From contig JAIEQI010000062.1 of the NCBI GenBank assembly GCA_019747875.1, positions 1 through 64,000 of the forward strand: 64,000 nucleotides of DNA, written 5' to 3'. Position numbers and translations under genes: made by a program. Shown piece by piece: positions 62,273-64,000 of this stretch. The DNA is from Candidatus Obscuribacterales bacterium. GTDB lineage: Bacteria; Cyanobacteriota; Vampirovibrionia; Obscuribacterales; Obscuribacteraceae. Numbering within the stretch: the stretch's first letter is position 1; every line of letters starts with the position of its first letter. The notes beneath the pieces were generated by a model, which did not search any database, was not told the origin of the DNA, and saw nothing but the letters and a program-made list of their open reading frames with translations.

Positions 62273-63289
62273 ATGAGACTTTTTTTGAACACAGCAATAA
62301 TTGCGGCGATTCTAGCCTGCAATGGCTTCTTTGCGTCTGAAGCGCTAGCAAAGCGGGGCGACAAAGCCACGGTTGAGCCTACCGAACTTCACATGCGTGA
62401 AGGTCTCAAGAAGATGAAGATGAAAGATTACGAGGGAGCGGCAGACGACTTCCTACAATCTTGTTACTTCGCCCGCAATCAGTACAATCCGCAAGGATGG
62501 CTCTATTTGGGTCTTTGCTATAAAGCAAGCCGCAATTACAGCAAAGCGATCGAAGCTATCCACAACCATTTGAAGCAAACTACCGATAAAGCTGTTGATG
62601 CTCACGTAGATCTGGCAGAGTGCTATATGAACATCGGCGAATACGAAAAAGCCGAAAAGGAGATCGACCAAGCACGCTACGACAGTGATGGAACAGAAAA
62701 ACGCCCGTACTATGCGATGGGCGAACTTCTGGAACGTCTCGATAAACCAGGCGAAGCATTAGAGGCTTACAACACAGCACTGGCTGAACGCCCATGGACA
62801 TACACAGACGCGTGGATGGGACGCGCACGCTGCAAAATGAAGCTAAATTATCCAAACGAAGCGATCAAAGACTATCGAGAAATTATTGATTCCAGTGTCA
62901 AAAACGTCCCATGGACCGAGCTTTACTATAATCTCGGGCAGTGCTTGTACAAACGTGGCGACCACCAGGGCGCCATCGATCACTGGCTATACGCATTGAA
63001 AGATGATCCGGATCATTTTGATTCGCACCTGGCGCTTGGCCGAATATTCGACGAAGAGAAGCACGTAAGCTCTGCGATTACACAATATGAGCACGCTCTT
63101 CGCTGTGCTCCGAAGAACTACAACACCGATCAAATCAACAAACGACTGCTCGCGCTTCAAAGTTCTTTGAAAACTAAAGAACGCGATAAAGAAATCAAGC
63201 CCAGTCCGTACATGCGACAACAAGAAGAGGGCAGACAGCAGCAATTGCAGAAACAGCACGGTCCTGGAAGCGGCGAATCAGGATTTTGA
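62273..63289 (+). CDS. Exported TPR protein, 338 aa
   Basis: The signal peptide MRLFLNTAIIAAILACNGFF to ALA precedes a Lys-rich start and six to seven TPR units: KMKDYEGAADDFLQSCYFAR, NYSKAIEAIHNHLKQ, EYEKAEKEIDQARYDSDG, KPGEALEAYNTALAERPWT, YPNEAIKDYREIIDS, DHQGAIDHWLYALKDDPDH. A Gln-rich, disordered C-terminus follows. It is the last member of the thiolase-ligA operon and is probably a periplasmic scaffold. Confidence 0.85.
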   Translation: MRLFLNTAIIAAILACNGFFASEALAKRGDKATVEPTELHMREGLKKMKMKDYEGAADDFLQSCYFARNQYNPQGWLYLGLCYKASRNYSKAIEAIHNHLKQTTDKAVDAHVDLAECYMNIGEYEKAEKEIDQARYDSDGTEKRPYYAMGELLERLDKPGEALEAYNTALAERPWTYTDAWMGRARCKMKLNYPNEAIKDYREIIDSSVKNVPWTELYYNLGQCLYKRGDHQGAIDHWLYALKDDPDHFDSHLALGRIFDEEKHVSSAITQYEHALRCAPKNYNTDQINKRLLALQSSLKTKERDKEIKPSPYMRQQEEGRQQQLQKQHGPGSGESGF

Positions 63290-63380
63290 GCGCAACCTGT
63301 TAAAACTACTAGAACGATTGTGTTGGAATTCACCGCGTAAGAACACCGGTGACAAACTACATAGGAAAAACTATCATTCC

Positions 63381-63396
63381 CCTACCTGGTGGTAGG
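63381..63396 (+). promoter_or_regulatory. Hairpin in the leader of the DNFxPR gene
   Basis: CCTACC at 63381-63386 pairs with GGTAGG at 63391-63396 around TGGT. It lies 40 bases before the ATG at 63436 and may help fold the leader RNA. Confidence 0.45.
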
Positions 63397-63408
63397 AATA
63401 TGATTCAC

Positions 63409-63430
63409 ATCTCCTTTCGGAGCTGGAGGT
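63409..63430 (+). promoter_or_regulatory. Possible ribosome-site-sequestering pairing
   Basis: ATCTCC at 63409-63414 can pair with GGAGGT at 63425-63430, which contains the ribosome site of the gene at 63436. The same CTCC can instead pair with GGAG at 63419-63422 and leave the site free. Two exclusive forms could switch translation; this is inference from sequence only. Confidence 0.35.
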
Positions 63431-63435
63431 TTTTT

Positions 63436-63786
63436 ATGGCGATTTTTGAAAGTGCAAGCGAAAAACTTCCAGCATCCAATGACAGCACTGAAAGGCTCAG
63501 CTTGGGAGCCCAGATTTTGACCGATCCTGACTCCCTAGGATTGCTGCAGAATCAGAAGTCGCGAGAAAAAGGGATCCCCCTGGCATTTTTCAGTGGTGAC
63601 ACCGGTGGCGGTGGCGGCATGTCTTTCGACCGTTCGGACAATTTCACTCCGCGAGACAACTTCACTCCCAGAGACAATTTCACTCCGAGAGACAATTTCA
63701 AGCCTCGCGACAACATGACTTTTGATAAATCGGACAATTTCCGGCCGCGCCAACCAAACACTAAGAATGATCAGATAAAGAAGTAG
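63436..63786 (+). CDS. Protein with four DNFxPR repeats, 116 aa
   Basis: GGAGG six bases before the ATG at 63436 gives a strong start. The first 50 residues are a mixed polar leader (MAIFESASEKLPASNDSTER, ILTDPDSLGLLQNQ). A GDTGGGGGMSF stretch follows, then FDRS-DNFTPR-DNFTPR-DNFTPR-DNFKPR, a spacer with FDKS, and DNFRPR before a basic end. The four 18-bp units at 63637-63708 differ mostly at silent sites, so selection seems to act on the peptide. A leader, a Gly-rich junction and repeated short cores would suit a multi-core modified peptide, but no modifying enzyme is seen nearby; it could also be a structural or binding protein. Its end overlaps the converging gene by 26 bases. Confidence 0.7.
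   Translation: MAIFESASEKLPASNDSTERLSLGAQILTDPDSLGLLQNQKSREKGIPLAFFSGDTGGGGGMSFDRSDNFTPRDNFTPRDNFTPRDNFKPRDNMTFDKSDNFRPRQPNTKNDQIKK
63637..63708 (+). repeat. 18-bp coding tandem repeat, four copies
   Basis: Units begin at 63637, 63655, 63673 and 63691. They encode DNFTPR three times and DNFKPR once. Differences fall at AAT/AAC, CCG/CCA/CCT and CGA/AGA/CGC, nearly all silent. Confidence 0.9.
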
Positions 63787-64000
63787 TCGATTCCTCAAAT
63801 TTCTTGTTAAACCGAGCATAGGCATAAGCTGCCACCATGAAGAGAACACCGGCACCAATGAAAGCTATTATTCGATAGATTGTGTTTGCGCCAGAAAGGT
63901 CTACAAACAGAAGGCGCAAGATCACCAAAGCGAAGGACAAGAGTCCACAGATTCTCAAGATCTTATCCTTAGTTGCAAAACCAATCGCGAGAAGGAAGAC
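63761..64000 (-). CDS. C-terminal part of a DUF2339-like membrane protein (partial)
   Basis: The minus frame is open from the window edge to a stop at 63761 and gives about 79 residues: LLAIGFATKDKILRICGLLS, FALVILRLLFVDLSGANTIY, RIIAFIGAGVLFMVAAYAYA, RFNKKFEES. The pattern lRi.gl..fal.i.Rl.fvDlsg...iyRi..FigaGvl is that of the last spans of DUF2339 proteins, large inner-membrane proteins with many helices. The start is outside the window. Its 3' end overlaps that of the DNFxPR gene. Confidence 0.65.
   Translation of the reverse strand, partial: VFLLAIGFATKDKILRICGLLSFALVILRLLFVDLSGANTIYRIIAFIGAGVLFMVAAYAYARFNKKFEESTTSLSDHS

Noticed and set aside
63637..63708. Tandem repeat as CRISPR or VNTR
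   Set aside because: There are no spacers and the repeats lie within a strongly initiated reading frame with mostly silent differences.

Overview
The window looks like a chromosomal segment of a free-living, non-photosynthetic relative of cyanobacteria, most likely Candidatus Obscuribacterales (Vampirovibrionia/Melainabacteria). This placement is an inference. It rests on YqeG, UppS and MGDG-synthase-like homologues, a futalosine-pathway gene, AddAB repair, aerobic tyrosine breakdown, and the very large number of secreted TPR proteins. Base composition is near balanced and even. I saw no tRNA, rRNA, transposase, phage gene or CRISPR array.

Layout. 1-7.7 kb: the end of a TPR gene, a tiny coupled membrane ORF, a membrane desaturase, a TPR protein fused to the remnant of an FAD monooxygenase, a 1082-aa TPR protein, a Cys-rich protein next to a TusA-like protein, and a coupled pair of TPR exported protein and TPR lipoprotein. 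7.7-10.4 kb: the hpd-hmgA tyrosine-degradation operon behind a structured leader. 10.4-16.6 kb: a divergent protein kinase with membrane anchor, a small secreted protein, a possible toxin-like protein with two small downstream genes, gene remnants and an alpha/beta hydrolase. 16.8-24.9 kb: a 788-aa TPR protein, mutS, an Asp/Lys-rich exported protein, a Roadblock-like protein, uppS and the yqeG-like phosphatase gene. 25-33 kb: a 1164-aa TPR/low-complexity protein, two hydrolases, an exported beta-rich protein and an MGDG-synthase-like glycosyltransferase. 33.2-40.8 kb: a 1688-aa alpha-2-macroglobulin, mqnB coupled to a flavin-reductase-like gene, a thioredoxin-fold protein and a small membrane protein. 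40.9-46.5 kb: an MBOAT acyltransferase, an SGNH partner and a large GT39-like membrane protein, probably modifying a surface glycan. 46.5-47.0 kb: a dense block of palindromic repeats. 47-56.5 kb (minus strand): an apparent operon SDR-SCP2, cysK, addB, addA. 56.6-58.2 kb: an RDD membrane protein and a J-domain/Sel1 protein. 58.7-64 kb: thiolase, ligA, a small membrane protein, a TPR protein, a protein with four DNFxPR repeats, and the end of a DUF2339-like gene.

The main themes are envelope and secreted proteins (TPR proteins, macroglobulin, lipases, glycan acylation, lipid glycosylation), genome maintenance (MutS, AddAB, LigA), and quinone and aromatic metabolism (MqnB, HPD, HmgA). The most unusual items are the palindromic block at 46.6-46.9 kb, the DNFxPR repeat protein with a potentially foldable leader, the toxin-like locus at 13-15 kb, and three apparent gene remnants, one of them captured as the N-terminus of a TPR protein.
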